Shown: positions 1 through 12,733 of the stretch, one piece after another
Position numbering within the stretch: position 1 is the stretch's first letter
Layout of the letters: each line of letters starts with the position of its first letter
From: Telopea speciosissima
Lineage: Eukaryota > Streptophyta > Magnoliopsida > Proteales > Proteaceae
NCBI RefSeq assembly: GCF_018873765.1
Contig: NC_057922.1
Coordinates: 11,855,563-11,919,562, forward strand
Length of the DNA: 64,000 nt
Reading direction: 5' to 3'
Made by a program: the position numbers and the translations under genes
Notes under the pieces: model-generated
Database searches by the model: none
What the model was told of the DNA's origin: nothing
Seen by the model: only the letters and a program-made list of their open reading frames with translations

Positions 1-689
1 AAGATGACGAAGCCAAGAAAGAAAAGGGGATCAAAGAAAATGAAGTTGAGAATTGCCTTTTTCTCTTCAAGCTTATTGGGTCCAAAGATTTGGAGCCTCT
101 GCTCCCCCTCCTCCGTTGTCAAACCTTCTTTCGTACATTTGAGCTGCTCGAAGACTTCGTCCACGGGGATTCGCTCCTATGATAAAGAGTATAAGACAAA
201 CAAAACTTGGTCTTATCCAGAAAATAATAAATAAAAGAAGGAGATCAAACCAGGATTTGGTCAACTCTTGCAAGTCAAATGGATCAATGTATTTTAAAAA
301 AAAACGGATTAATTTATCTAGAACAAGGGTCCTTAAAATTCTTTAATGCACTTTTCGAGTTGAATTAAGATTTTTCAAATGATCAGATTTGGTGAAGAAA
401 ACAATTAATGTAGATCAAATCATTTTCAGATATAAATGTAGATGAATCATTCTCGAACAAAACAGGGCTCTTGAGAAATCGAAAAATCAAAACGTAAACT
501 AGCTTCAAGTTGGATCAAAATTTCAATTTTTTTTTTATCTCCAGAATCCACCTTACAATTCATTCATCTGCAAAAGAACACCATTGCATTTCAGAACATT
601 AGATGATGAAAAGAAGATGAACAAATACTTACAAGATCGACATTTTCGTTTTTTATTTCTTCCAAGGAAATTGCTTTGTTGGTCGCCAT
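1..689 (-). CDS. Plasma-membrane H+-ATPase (P3A-type), N-terminal exons, partial
   Basis: Start of a proton pump of the AHA/PMA family, which uses ATP to export H+ across the plasma membrane. Exon 1 is 633-689 and begins [19 protein letters not shown]; it ends at a good donor (GTAAGT on the minus strand). Exon 2 is 57-176, 40 codons, beginning [14 protein letters not shown] and ending [10 protein letters not shown], the well-known cytosolic N-terminus before the first membrane helix. The acceptor at 177-178 is AG, and both exons are in phase 0. The rest of the gene (about 900 more residues) lies beyond the left edge. The intron after KLEEKK would begin with GC rather than GT (plus-strand complement at 55-56), and 1-56 reads as intron because it does not continue the family sequence. 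Family identity is strong; whether the full gene is intact cannot be seen. Confidence 0.87.
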
Positions 690-985
690 CGTTTCAGCAG
701 AAGAGATGGAGGAGGAAAATGGTGAAGAAGAGAGAGCTTATTATCTCTGCTTGTAAAAAAGAAGAGTTTTTCAACAAGAAGCTTCTTTTAAGCTCATCGT
801 CGACGTATTTATTCCGATGCTCTCTATCTTTCTTCTTCACACCCACCCTTAGGCGTCCTCCTCCATGACCACCTTAGGGCTGTTTTCTTAACCCTTTATT
901 GTAAAGGGTTGTTGGTTGGTGCTCTTCAGTTTCGGTTATTCTTTTACGGAAGACAAAAAAAACACAGGCTTGCTTATCTCCCTTC

Positions 986-992
986 ATTTATA
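986..992 (-). promoter_or_regulatory. Possible TATA box of the H+-ATPase gene
   Basis: On the minus strand this reads TATAAAT, about 300 bases upstream of the H+-ATPase start codon. The spacing would give a leader of roughly 270 bases, which is ordinary for this family. This rests on sequence match and position only. Confidence 0.35.
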
Positions 993-1165
993 ACGGACTC
1001 TTCCACTGCTAATATTAGCAAACGACCTCTTCTGACCACATCTTCCCACTTTTGACCCTCTGACGTGGTGTTCTGTTCTTTTTTTAATACGGAGACTTCT
1101 CATATAAAGAAATTCTTTCAAATAGGCTATCTATTAAAAGGTTTTGCTTCACGCTAAAATGGGGA

Positions 1166-1374
1166 ATTTTTATCAATCGAGATCTTCTACGGCGCGCCTG
1201 CCCGTAGTGGTGAGAGCGGCGCACTGATAAGGTGATGTGCAATGACCGCCTTACCTCTGCCCGAACGCCTTGCCCAAGCGGGGATAAGGGGGTCATTGCA
1301 TGTCACCTCATTTGTGTGCCGCTCTTGCCACTACGGGCAACGCGCCATAGAAGATCAGGGTCCAATTTTTATCT
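1166..1374. repeat. Foldback MITE with about 80-bp arms
   Basis: An imperfect palindrome: the left arm (1166-1246, with GATCTTCTA, GCCCGTAGTGG and TGCAATGACC) is repeated in reverse complement at about 1292-1374. The loop contains a GCCTTACC...GGGGATAAGGG stem. Hairpins near 32765-32815 and 39170-39215 have a similar loop (CCTTACCCTTG...GGGGGTAAGG in the first), so this is probably a dispersed family. Nothing here codes. Confidence 0.65.
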
Positions 1375-1517
1375 ACTACTGTGCCATCGTGCGGCGCAGC
1401 AGCGGACATGTGTGCACAGTGATGCCGCACAGCAGCACATCCAGTACTGGAGCGGATAAAAATCCATAAAATAGGAGTTCTATGTTTTCTCTTATTTCCA
1501 AGACCCCATAATTAAGG

Positions 1518-1986
1518 GTGTAAATTAAGAACATAAATCGGAACCGACTGTTTAGAATCGAATTAAATCGGTTCATTTTTTTTTTGTTTCAAAATCTGAA
1601 ATCTTTCATGGGTCAAACCGAATCGAATTATCTATTTTCAAACCGAAAATAAATTGAATAAATCATATTCTTTTTTAATGTTCTAATTAACGTGGATGAT
1701 AAATATGTATTCTATTTTAATGTTTGAAAAAAGTTTAGTGAAATGACTAACAAATAAAAAATCTTATAAAAAATTTAGCCAAACACCTAAAATATGGGCT
1801 CAAGCCATATACAAAGTAGGGGGAAAAAACGAACATGAAAACTGAATAGAAATCAAATCGAATTGTATCGGTTCAGTTCTGGTTTGGAAACACATGCTCA
1901 TATTCGATTTTGGTTTTCTCATATTGTATCTTAAACCGAACCAAAACCATATCGAAAAACAAAATGGAACCGATTGACGCCCTTAC
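1518..1986. repeat. Non-autonomous TIR element rich in AACCGA motifs
   Basis: The ends are AAGGGTGTAAATT at the left and GACGCCCTTACC at the right, roughly inverted. The interior carries scattered CGGTTCGGTTT-type motifs on both strands. Related sequence occurs at 22190-22560, 27705-27895 and 45580-45945. No coding capacity is seen. Confidence 0.5.
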
Positions 1987-1989
1987 CCC

Positions 1990-3540
1990 TTCTTTTTTTT
2001 TTTTTTGGTAGAACACCCTTACCTATTTACAATTCATAATGGGGGTTTTCATATGCCCTAATTAGTATTCATGTGTCGTGGGAAATCCTGTCCTTTCTTT
2101 TTAAGGTTAATCTTCATGAAAGATACATGGTGATAGTAAGTTGTCACCTTCCTATGTGGTATAGATAAAACCCTCTTGGATACAATACGAAATATCATAA
2201 TAAATCAATATTTTTTAATATCCAAAATATCTCTTATTGTACGGAGATACGAACCAAAAGGCAGAGCAATCATGACGTAAAGCTTGATGTAATCTCTTCT
2301 TCTTTTTTTTTTAATAAAAGAAACTTGATGTAACCAACCGTGATAGACATAGAAATACAAAGTTAAGTAAAAAGATAAAAGATTGCTACAGTACCTTTGC
2401 ACAGATTCTTTTATATCCTCCTCATAAACAATGAGATCTACACTGACATTTCCCTTTCCAATTCTAACCATGTGGGCCTCATATGGATGATACCATTTTC
2501 CAACTCTTCATTCGTTGTACTATGCAGATTCCTTCTTAAAAAATCATCATTAATTAAAAATAGGGCAAGAGATTGTTGTCCTTATGGGAAATCCTCTCCC
2601 TAATTAAAAACAAGGCAAGAGATTGTTGTCTTGTCGTGTGACCTACATTAGTGCGGGAGCCAATGGAAGCGTGCACAAAGGCATCGATATGGAGGAGATT
2701 TTTTGTTAAGAGAGGGGGGGTGATAGTTTTGTGCACTCTTTTGTCTGGGCGTAGAATCCACGCGACCAAACAACGTCCTTCTTCCCTTACAGATAAGAGA
2801 GATTTCACTATGTCACTATTGAATGGAAACCGTGGAGATAGAATAACGGGTAAGAGTTGTTGCAATAGTTTTTTATTTTATTTTTTTACTTTCCTATCCT
2901 AACCAAAGTAATAAACATCATAAAAAACAAATTTTTCTTTTTTTATTTCATATATTTTTAAATTTTTTTTCATTTAGTTTGAATTTTTTTTTTAATCCAT
3001 TTCTATCAAAACAAATACAACCTAATTGTACAAGTGAATAGAAAACATCACACAAGAAGGTAAAGCAGATCCAGGGACGCCGGACACCTGGAAAAGTCCA
3101 GCATCAAGAAGTTTCATCAGTTCATAAGGAAGTCAGAGCAAACATATCATAGTACCCTGTTGGCCTTCTTCCCATGTTGTTTGATAAGGCACGTCCACTA
3201 TCGACATATAGGACAATCAATCCATAAGGGTATTTTGGTTATTTGCAAATTTATTATGACCTGCTAACCGCCTAACATCATCATTTAACATGTACAAAAT
3301 GAGTATTCCGTCAGTCTCAGGGTCTACAAGTAAGGTTTTAAAAAGAAAATGGTGTACAAGTTATTGGGACAAACCTCACGAGATGTACAAACACTTTACC
3401 TTTTTTAGAATTAGCCAATAAAAATCTTCTTTTGAGGTTCAATCACCTTGTCGGATCTATAACTTTAAAATTAGGCAAGAGAACGCTAACTGGTCATGTA
3501 GCCTTTGCACCAAAAATCTTATTTTGAGGTTCGACAACGT
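1990..3540. other. Intergenic AT-rich spacer
   Basis: I see no gene. Within it, 2554-2640 has a short direct repeat (GGCAAGAGATTGTTGTC twice). The stretch 3421-3545 has two copies of an approximately 40-bp unit around CTTTTGAGGTTC and GGATCTATA about 90 bp apart. These look like transposon footprints. Confidence 0.4.
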
Positions 3541-3550
3541 TGGATCTATA

Positions 3551-5347
3551 GGCCCCGTTTCTTTAGAGGGAAGAGTGGGATGAGATTGTTGAGAAAATGG
3601 GACCCACATATTGGTTGAATTTTGTTGGGGTGAAAATGTGGAACTTTAGATAGCAAAGACTGGGGTGAGATTTTGAAGTGCCATATTAGTAAATAAAACA
3701 ATTAATGATATTTTATCAACTTTTTTACCACCATAAATTAACTAAATAAGGTTGGGGTGAAATTTTGAAGTGCCACATCATGATTTCCCACCCCACCTAA
3801 GTCCCCTCTAAGGCCCCGTTTGTTTAGAAAGAACTTAGGTGGGGTGGGATTGTTGGACGATGGGACCCACATGTTGGTGGGGGGTTTTGTTAGAGTGAAA
3901 ATGTCGAGCTAAAATAATTTTTTCCACCAAAGTCGGGACTTTGGATAGCAAAGGAGTGGGATTTTGAAGTGTCATGTTTGTTTAGAGGGGACTTAAGTGG
4001 GGTGGGAAAATGGTGATGTGACACTTTAAAATCCCATCCCAACATTGTTTGATTAATTTGGGGTAATGAACATACAAAAACCGAGTGAACATCATTAATT
4101 GGTCTGTCTGTTGATGTGACACTTCAAAATCCTACTCCTTTGTTTTTATTTGGTGGAAATTTGGTAGAAAAAATAATTTTACTTCAATATTTTCATTCCA
4201 ACAAAACCCCATCACAAGTGGGTCCCAGCTTCCCCTCTAAACAAGGATTTGGCTCCTCTAGTGCCAAAGCTGGTACTTCTATCCTACTTTCGTGCGCTTT
4301 CAGTGTGCCACCTGGCTTGACAACCATCCAACGATTGATATTGAAAAAATTCAAATTAATTTGAAAACCACATGAGATGTGTTTGAACCATCTTAAACCC
4401 TAAACCAAACCTACTTGGTTCAAACACATCAAAAATTCCAAACCTAAACCCAACCCATTTCACTTTCACCTGTGTCCAAGGGTTTTAAATCGTTTTGAAA
4501 TCCCCAAATTCCCAAACCTCGACCTTCTTCATCCCTCGCTCTCTTCTTCAACTAATTTACCGGAACCACACCATTGGAACCCTATATCCGAATCGCATTC
4601 AATTCATAACTTTTGATTGCCCAACTTCCTAGCCTTATGAAGACTAAAAGTAAGACCATCAAATTATCAGATTGAAGTGACGAAAGCCGACGAAGGTGGA
4701 AGAAGAGGAGTAGGGAGCTTGGTGGAAGAAGAGGAATGTAAGCTACTTCTAGTGCCAACTCTGGCAGCTATTGTTGATCGAAATGTGCGCTACCCCCCGG
4801 TGTGAGTCCTAAACCAAGAGGAGAAGGAGCGATGGAGGTTGGATTTGGGAATTTTTCGTTTTCCTAAACAATTTGTAACCTTAGCCAAATGAGTGTTAAT
4901 TTGAGCGAAATGAGTTTGGTTTGATGTGTTTGAACCAGACAGGTGGGTTTGATTTAGGGTTTAAGGTGGTTTTCAAATTAATTTGAATTTTTTCAATATC
5001 AACCATTGGATGGTTGTCAAGCCAAGTGACGCATTGAGAGCGCACAGAAGTAGGATGAAAGTACCAGCTTTGGAAATAGAGGAACCGAATCCCTCTAAAC
5101 CATGGTTTGAGGTATTGGATCGGTATTGGCCGAGACTGATTCAATCTAGTTGTACAGACAAAGGTAAAAATATAAAAAAATTAGTTTTTCAATAAGAAAA
5201 CAGAGATAAAAGTGTCATATTTGCCCGAGTTTGGGCGATCCCGATCCGTATCGGTCGAACCGATCCGATCCGATCCAGCCGATACCGAGATCACGGACCA
5301 TGCTCTAAACAAACGGGGCGTAGAAGAAGGGGCTAAACAAACGGGGC
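3551..5347. mobile_element. Nested cluster of TIR elements with GGCCCCGTTTGTTTAG ends
   Basis: GGCCCCGTTTSTTTAG occurs in plus orientation at 3551 and 3812, and the reverse CTAAACAAACGGGGC occurs twice at 5306-5347. Sub-terminal motifs (ACTTAGGTGGGGTGGGA, GGGACCCACATNTTGG, TTTTGAAGTGYCA) recur in both orientations between 3560 and 4240. This fits stacked copies of one non-autonomous DNA transposon family (hAT- or PIF/Harbinger-like; I cannot decide). A long-TIR element is inserted at 4243-5091. A third repeat with GATCGGTATCGG motifs fills 5105-5300. The cluster ends about 100 bp before the HYD1 start codon. Confidence 0.65.
4243..5091. mobile_element. Long-TIR Mutator-like element with 9-bp target duplication
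   Basis: The arms at about 4246-4440 and 4915-5091 are inverted copies of some 180-190 bp, sharing CCAAAGCTGGTACTT, CTTGACAACCATCCAA and TTGAAAAAATTCAAATTAA. CCTCTAAAC directly flanks both sides (4234-4242 and 5092-5100), a perfect 9-bp duplication typical of MULEs. The target is the terminal region of the older GGCCCC element. The middle (4440-4915) has no recognisable gene fragment. The outermost 2-3 bases of the arms do not pair well. Confidence 0.72.
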
Positions 5348-5445
5348 CGTAGAAGAAGGTCTGCAACACTCCACGTTCGCAACCCTAATACGAATAGTTC
5401 TCCTCTAAAAGTCTTTTTGAGATCCCAATCACTTTGCAGACGGAA

Positions 5446-8400
5446 ATGGCGGGAGCTGAGACCTTCTCCCACAGACATCCATACGTTCCGAGAGATCTGA
5501 ACCTTCCTGCTTTTGTGCCTGGCACTCTCTCTCAAAGCACCATTCTCAGCGTTTACGGCGTTTCTTCTCTACTTGTCGTCTCTCTCATGTGGTTCATTTC
5601 AGGTAATAATATACTTACACTGTGACCCGATTGAAGTGGATGATGCAATGTGATAATCATCTTTATGTATTTGCTGTGCATTTTCGGTTCCTCGTCAAAT
5701 GTTTTTGTTTGTTTTTCTGAATTTATTATATTATTTTAATTAAATTCTACAGTTCGCAGTTAATTATGTTCTTCAGTGACGATTGGCTTTCCCATGATCT
5801 AAGAATGTAGTTCTGTTTTCAGAGTAATGAAGTTTATTTTTAATCTGATCGACGGAAAAGCTTCGCAGGAAAATATGCGGTTAATAATGCACGAACATGA
5901 GGCACAAAGTCATGAATTGGTACTCTGAAGTGTGATCCCTTATATGTTACATGTTAAGCTCTATCAGTTCCTCCTAGACAGTGTTATCCATTGTTTCAAA
6001 CAGCTCTTTGAAGCTGAATAAATGTAAGGAAAATATTTTAGCCGCTCTTATCGCTGATGCTTGAGATCTGGATGATTCATTTGGCCTGTTAGCCCTGTTT
6101 GTGGCTCCAGATTGTTCTTGCTGTCATTAGTGAATCCCTTTTCTGAAACTGTCAGCGTCTCAATTAGTTGCCTTGGCTTATGGGCCAGAAAAATATTCAG
6201 TAGGAGACGAGGAGGCCAGATTTCAGGCACTGGAAAACAGTTATGTATAATTGTTGTATTTGACTCTCCTATTCAAAACCTAGGATTGGACTTGTGGGCT
6301 TTTTCTGTCTTGGGGCTCTACATTTCATCTGGGATAGGACATTTTCTATTTTAAATCCTGAACGTGTCTCAAAAATAATTTGTATGTAATCTATAGAAAG
6401 AAAAGTTATGTACAAACTATCAAAAAAAAAAAAAAAAGTTATATGTCCATGCTGGTGCTCAGCAAACCTTGGCGTAGATCAAATATCTAGTTGCTGAGGT
6501 GCTTGAGCATCAGGTTTTATGGTTTGTTGGAAAAATAAGAGGCTGCAGGGTGGGCACTCTAAACTGCTCCAAACAGAAATGGTTTGCAGTCTGTTTTTCA
6601 CCACCTGTTATAATAATGATATAAAAGAAGCAAAGTTGATCTCCTTGGTTTATGCATCAATTCTTAATATGGATGCTTGCTTGCCCACTACATTTGCAAG
6701 TAAATGAACACAAGATTGGAATATGGACAATTCCCGCTCCTCCCTCTCTCTCATGAGGGAGAAAGGAGGAATAAGTAACCAAACTTTTATTGAGAAAGAG
6801 AATAAATAAATAAAAGGAGGACAGGAAAGAAACCATCGAGAATGGAAAAGAACCTACAAAGAAAAGCAACCCACTTATTCTCATGAGTCATGACAGCATG
6901 GCATAGGAAGACCTGAACATACAGAGATCTTAATGAATTCCTCTTGGCTAAAATACCAAAACTGCTTTGTCATAACTCTAAAATTAATTTTACCTAGATT
7001 CAACATCTGAAGCTATTTTTGGTAGAATACCTCTGTTCGCTACCATTTAACCTAAAAGCTTGAACTGTTAGGGAAGGGCAGCGGCAATGTATACATCAAT
7101 AACCTCTATGTTAATGGTCTTAGCAATGCCAACTTTATGCATGGTGACAATAAACTTTTCAGTAATTAGTATAACATGTCCATGCATAAATATAAGTATT
7201 AAGAGAATAAAAGAGGAAATAAACACTAGATGCACCATCTTTCGTGCTCATTAACTCTAAAGTTCATTTTTCAGTAATCTTGCATGATCTTAGCAGAGAA
7301 TCAACTCTTAAGCCATCTGTTAATAACCTCACTGCCTATCATAAACAAGAAACTGGATAAAGAAATCTATGAACATTGGAAGATTTGTTCCATGTACAAA
7401 TAATCCTCATTTCCCCCCTCTTCCCTGATAGGTAACTTAACTGCAAAGTTCTGATGGAATCTGGTACATTAGTGCTGGTATGATTGCATCCAAATATCTT
7501 CCGTTTTACGAAAGTAGACGCTCAATTCCCTTAACTAATGGTAGTAACCTTCAAGAACCTCCTATTACAAACAAAGTAAGCTTGGGGAATTACATTTACT
7601 AGTAGACATCTGAAAGGTATTTGCTAATATGTAACACCTATTTACAGAGCTTTCATTGCACTTTATGTCCTTGGATCCGACCAAAGAAGAGAACGCTTGC
7701 GAATCTTCTCACAATCGTTTAATTGACTTCTTCAGAATTCCACCCTTCTCTTGTTCTATATATTGATGTGTATTAATATTTTATTGGTGCTTGTTGGAAA
7801 GAGTTTGATTTATCAAATGCATGGTGGAACAGGAATTCTGCCCGCTGACCCTGTGTAGTTGGGATAAGGCTTAGTGAGTTGAGTTAAATCAAGGAAATAA
7901 TATTACAAGAAGTATCTCTGATGGTAATCTATTTTGATGGTTGGTTCGGCTTTAAATTATACCATTTAGGGTTATCTCACGTTCTTCAACTACAGAATCA
8001 CCTATTGTAGTTACTATAAAATTAAAGTGATCTGCTAAGGTAGACATATTATACAGTCAATAACTATTTCTATTTGTTACAGATCAAATCTGGAAGAATT
8101 TAGATTCTAAATGGTGCTTGTACTGATCATATATTAGTGTACTATTATTACTAGTATTTACCTCCAGTGGCATTTGGTTCTTGTGATTGCCAATATTTAC
8201 ATTGATATGAGTTATGTGGCTCAGAATATTCTTTTCTCTTTGTAATTTTGAAGTGTGGGAACTATATGATTTATGTTTTAGTTGCACCTGCAAATGTCAT
8301 CTGGCATGTCTTACTTGATAGAAACGCTAGTGGCTCATTATGACTGCACAAGTGTGCTATGTGATAGTCACATGATTGGGACTTGTGATTAGTGCACTAG

Positions 8401-11400
8401 CATACTCATGTCTATTTGTTTTTATCTAAAGTTGGAGTTCAGTACTTTCTGTTTTTGTTATCTAGAATTTTGATGAGCTGAAAAATTAATGTGGTACCTT
8501 AGTTTTGGAGATATATTTTGTTGACACTAGGGCGATCCAAAGTATCAAAGACTGATAGACTGCTCATGTGCTGGTGGGCATTTACGGGGCTGACACACAT
8601 TGTCCTTGAGGGTTACTTCGTTTTCTCTCCGGAGTTCTACAAGGAGAAGACTCCCCATTATCTGGCAGAAGTTTGTGAGTTATTTCTATACTTTTTAACT
8701 CTCATCTCTGACCATGAAAATTTGGGTGCATTAGGTTGATCTTGTGAATAATACTTGATAGAAACATTTGTCAGGGAAAGAGTACAGTAAAGGTGACTCA
8801 AGATATGCATCAAGGAATTCTGCAATTGTTGCTATTGAAGGGCTTACTGCAGTTCTGGAGGGTCCAGCTTCCCTTTTAGCTGTGTAAGGGATCAATTGTT
8901 TAGAGTAGCATTACTCATTGACAGTGCCTTGATTGCTGCTTTTATGTTGATGCTGAAATGAATGAATGACTGTTACACCATCAAATGATATGCTTTTAAA
9001 TATAGTCTTTTGTTGATTTCCTAACAGAAATTCCTAAAATTCTGTTAGGCTGTAGACTAGAAAAAAAATGATGTCCCTTTATAAGCAGTCCGTATTTGAT
9101 TGCCCTCCGAAATGTAAATTTCTTCTGGAGAAGTTTGTGATGAGTTGTTAGAGAGGTGGAAATTAACTAACTGTAAGCATAATCTGGTGGAAAGGGAAAG
9201 AAAAATCAGATTTTAAGATTTAGGTCTACCTGAATCATCCAATTTCAAACGTTTAGAGTGATGTTAGAACTTTCAAAACCTTAGTTGCTGTTGGAGAGTG
9301 GAGGACAAATAATTAAACATTTGATTGGCTTTCAACTAGTGTTAATATAATGATATAGGCCACATTTGAGGTGGTAATTGTCCTTTGTTCAGATCAGTGA
9401 GGTGATGATGCAGATCAGAGGTACTCTCTGAAGTACCAACGCTGGAGAAAGAAGACCAGATCAGAGCCATAGCTTGCGGTTCTGGTTTGGACCACTTTGG
9501 GCCAGTTTTAACTATCTTGCCGTTCAGGTTTCTGGTTTACCTAACGAACCAGGACGTGGGGCTTAGTTAGAACCTTTATTTTATTGTTTTATTTCTTATT
9601 TGTTTGCTTATAAAGGCTGGAATGTCCCTTATTAATCCCACTCCCGTTGGTATTCTATTTCTCTCAGTTTGATAGAGTCCTAGTCTGTTTAGAAATTCTC
9701 TTGTCCAGCTTGTGCATGGGAGAATTCCTGTTCTGTTTTGGCTTTTATTTTCATGCTTCATTAAGGTTTGATTCCTATTGGCTTAAAGACTTTCCTTAAA
9801 CTAATATGACTCAGTCTATTTAGAATCTATTTAAATAAGTTCAAGGCTTGACAAAAAAAAAAGGTGTACCCAGTGCACGAGGCTCCTGCCACTGTGGGGA
9901 TGGGGAGGGTCATAATGTACGCAGCCTTACCCCTGCTTTCGCAGAGAGGTTGTTTCCAGACTCAAACCCATGACCACTTGGTCACAATGGAGCAACCTTA
10001 CCGTTGCACCAAGGTCCGCCCTCAAGTTTAAGGCTTGACTGCCGCCCTCCCACAAATTTTTTGTCGAATGAAGCTTGGCTTTGCCTGCGAATTCCACGGT
10101 GTTTTACAATAGCCACTGCGGGGATTTAGTAGTAGGGCTGGTGGTAATTCCAGTCTAGTGTTTCAGGTGGTGATTCCTGAACACATATCCTTCTTCTTAT
10201 ACTGTTCATCTTTAACATTCAGGTCAGTTTCTTCTTGTGCATTGTAGTTTTTTTATTCTGATTCGGTTTTGTTCTGTTAGTAGTTTATTTCACTTCAGTT
10301 CATCCCCTACATTCGGTTTTCTCTTCTTCTTCTCTTCCACTCTTGCGTGGTTACTGGTTGTTAATTCCTCATATTTTATAGAGCTGATTGGAGAACTAGG
10401 ATCCATGTAGCCGACCTCATTTAGTTGGGATAAGGCTGAGTTGAGTTGAGATAGAGTTTTGCATTCAAACTTGTTTTCAGTTTTAGACTCTAGTTAGGGC
10501 ACTTTATTTTCTTTATAAACTGGCATGTAACCTACGATTGAGCATTGGAGATTGAATGAAAGTTTTACCGTGTTGCTGCCAAGAGCTGTGTGCGCAGGTC
10601 TATCCCCTCTCCTCTCTTCAGGTGTGATCTTCCATGCCCCTTTCTCCCTTATTCTTCTTCTTTCCAATACCTTACTACTGGTTCAATAAGAGAGCTCGAT
10701 CTCTCTCTGCCTTTTTCTTTTAGCTTCAAACTCAAGGGTTTGAATTAACGCTTAGGGGCGGCCAAAACCCTAGAACGTTGGCCCGCAATGCTTCCCCCAC
10801 TGTGAGAATCGAAACCATAGTCAGATCTGGTTTCTGAATCATCTCCCAGATCTGTTTCAGCAATTTACTATCAACACACTGCCTGATTCTTGGGTCTGCT
10901 ATGGGGTGTTTCCAAGAGCCCTAGGTGTTACAAATATTGCCTGAAATTTGAGGTTGAACAAAGTTGAGTTGAGTGACCTCTCCCACTCGAAAACCAGCAT
11001 AGGTCTCCGTTGGTTCATTGCTCTACTGTGGGTTGAAGAAGGTATATTCTTTAAAATTACAAGGGAGGCCTAATTGATATTTTTAAATGTCCTTCGGTTT
11101 CTCAATTCAATTCTGTTTTGCCCTATATTTATTTAAATTTCCAGGACAGCCCTCTTAAAAAATTTATTTCCGATTAGGTCCAGATTCTGTTTTCTTCGTA
11201 TTCAAGGCCCTTACTTCCATTTAATGCAGTTTTGCTTCTAAACTCTTAATTTGAATTATCTATCATTCTTGTGGGCGCATAGCGAACCCGTAATCAAGGT
11301 ATTGAACCCGGGATCACATCATGAGTTTATGTTGATTTATGTTTGTTGTTTTGTTTTTTAATGACATTACTAGTATAATTATAGGGAAAAAGATCTCTGT

Positions 11401-12382
11401 CTGGGAGTGTGGCGGCTGTGGCCTAGGCCATCACTCCCATGAGTCTATCTCTCTCATCCAATGTGAAAAGACACCTCTGCCCCCTTGTTTTAAGGAGGAG
11501 AGAGATAGACACATGGGAGTGCTGGCGTAGGCTACACTCCCAGACAGAAAACTGCTTCCCATGATTCTAGTATTATACTAGTAATGACCTAATATGAGAA
11601 AACCAATATATAATAGACAAAGCATAGGATATTATATAAACATATTCATTATAGTCATTGCTATATTAGATATAGTCATATACTGCACACCTAGGGCGCC
11701 TTGTCGCCTAGGTGCCCCTCCAACGCCTTTGATCCCCTAGTTGCTGTGACAACTATGGATCCAAGTCAAACTTTGAGGAACTGTTCTCTATTTATTTGAC
11801 ATTCGACCAACATATTAGCCACATATGAATTGTCAGTTTTCTGATTGTAAAACCACTACAATGTACATCAACACATTACAACATCCCCCAACATGTGCGA
11901 TTCTGATTTTCTGTTGGTTTCTGAAAACAAACAGAACCACGTTAGTTGGTTTGACATGTGTACACAACTGCTTCTTTTCTTGACTTGTTTATATGGTATT
12001 AATTTTCTTTGAAGATATATGTTTTGGCCATATTTTTAGGAGAAATTGAATATAACCCATTTTTTTTTCCTCCTTCCCTCTTGTGGTGTCTGATTAATGT
12101 TTCCATTAACTTGGCAGGTTTGCTATAGCCACGAAAAGTTCATACAGCTACATTCTTCAGTTTGCTGTCTCTTTGGGACAACTATATGGAACTGCGGCAT
12201 ACTTCATTACTTCTTACTTGGATGGGGACGACTTTGCTGCAAGCCCATATTATTACTATGCATATTATGTTTTTGCAAATTTCTGGTGGGTCGTTATACC
12301 TTCACTAATTTCCATTAGGTGTTGGAAAAAAATAAGTGCAGCATTCCAAGTCCAAGTCCAGAAAAAGAGCAAAATACGTTGA
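5446..12382 (+). CDS. HYD1: Sterol delta8-delta7 isomerase (EBP family, HYDRA1)
   Basis: Converts delta8- to delta7-sterols in the ER during phytosterol synthesis. Exons 5446-5602, 8531-8674, 8775-8883 and 12118-12382 join in frame with GT-AG introns to give 224 residues, close to the usual plant length. The start begins [20 protein letters not shown]; an upstream in-frame TTG at 5434 is not needed. Four hydrophobic segments fit the EBP fold. H75, E79, E122 and T125, plus N191 and W194 near the C-terminus, match the residues known to matter in human EBP. The lysine-rich tail (KKSKIR) suits ER retention. Intron 1 (2.9 kb) and intron 3 (3.2 kb) are large; intron 3 carries a SINE (9853-10023) and a foldback MITE (11360-11588). 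The near upstream region is transposon-derived. Identity is clear from sequence. Confidence 0.95.
9837..10039 (-). mobile_element. Au-like SINE in HYD1 intron 3
   Basis: The SINE is 9853-10023, read on the minus strand. It has a tRNA-like A box (TTGGTGCAACGGTAAGG) and B box (GGTTTGAGTCTGG), the conserved GTGGCAGGAGCCTCGTGCAC near the 3' end, and a tail giving the T/A run at 9853. It is flanked by a target duplication AAGTTCAAGGCTTGAC / AAGTTTAAGGCTTGAC (9837-9852 and 10024-10039, 15 of 16 identical). Family name from general knowledge of plant Au SINEs. Confidence 0.85.
11360..11588. repeat. Foldback MITE in HYD1 intron 3
   Basis: A near-palindrome: outer arms with CATTACTAGTATAAT on both sides in inverted orientation, inner arms GTCTGGGAGTGTGG / CTACACTCCCAGAC, and a central ATCTCTCTC stretch. 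A second copy is at 36841-37001. Confidence 0.75.
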
Positions 12383-12733
12383 GATAGAATTAACGGAAAA
12401 GACTCTGAGCCTAAGGCGTACGCTGCATCTACTCATCCTATTTTTTATTGTTTATTCTCTCTTTCAATAAATAAATAAATAATGTTTATGTGAGAGAGTA
12501 GAGAGAATCTTGTTTGCTCAGAGAACCCGCTCGCTAGAATTAATTATTGATTCTTCTGACATTTGAACAATTTCTTTCTTTCTTTATTTATTTATTTTTG
12601 ACTGTTTTGGATTAGTTGAAAAACTAGTGATGATGAATTGGTGTTGGGTAGTAGTTTCTGGTACTTTATTTCTGCTTGTTTATGAGTTCGAATCGCTTTG
12701 ATCTTTTTCATGTGGTTGTTTGAATTGCTTCAG

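Noticed and set aside
584-868. 94-codon plus-strand frame
   Set aside because: It lies opposite exon 1 and leader of the H+-ATPase gene, which explains the region better.
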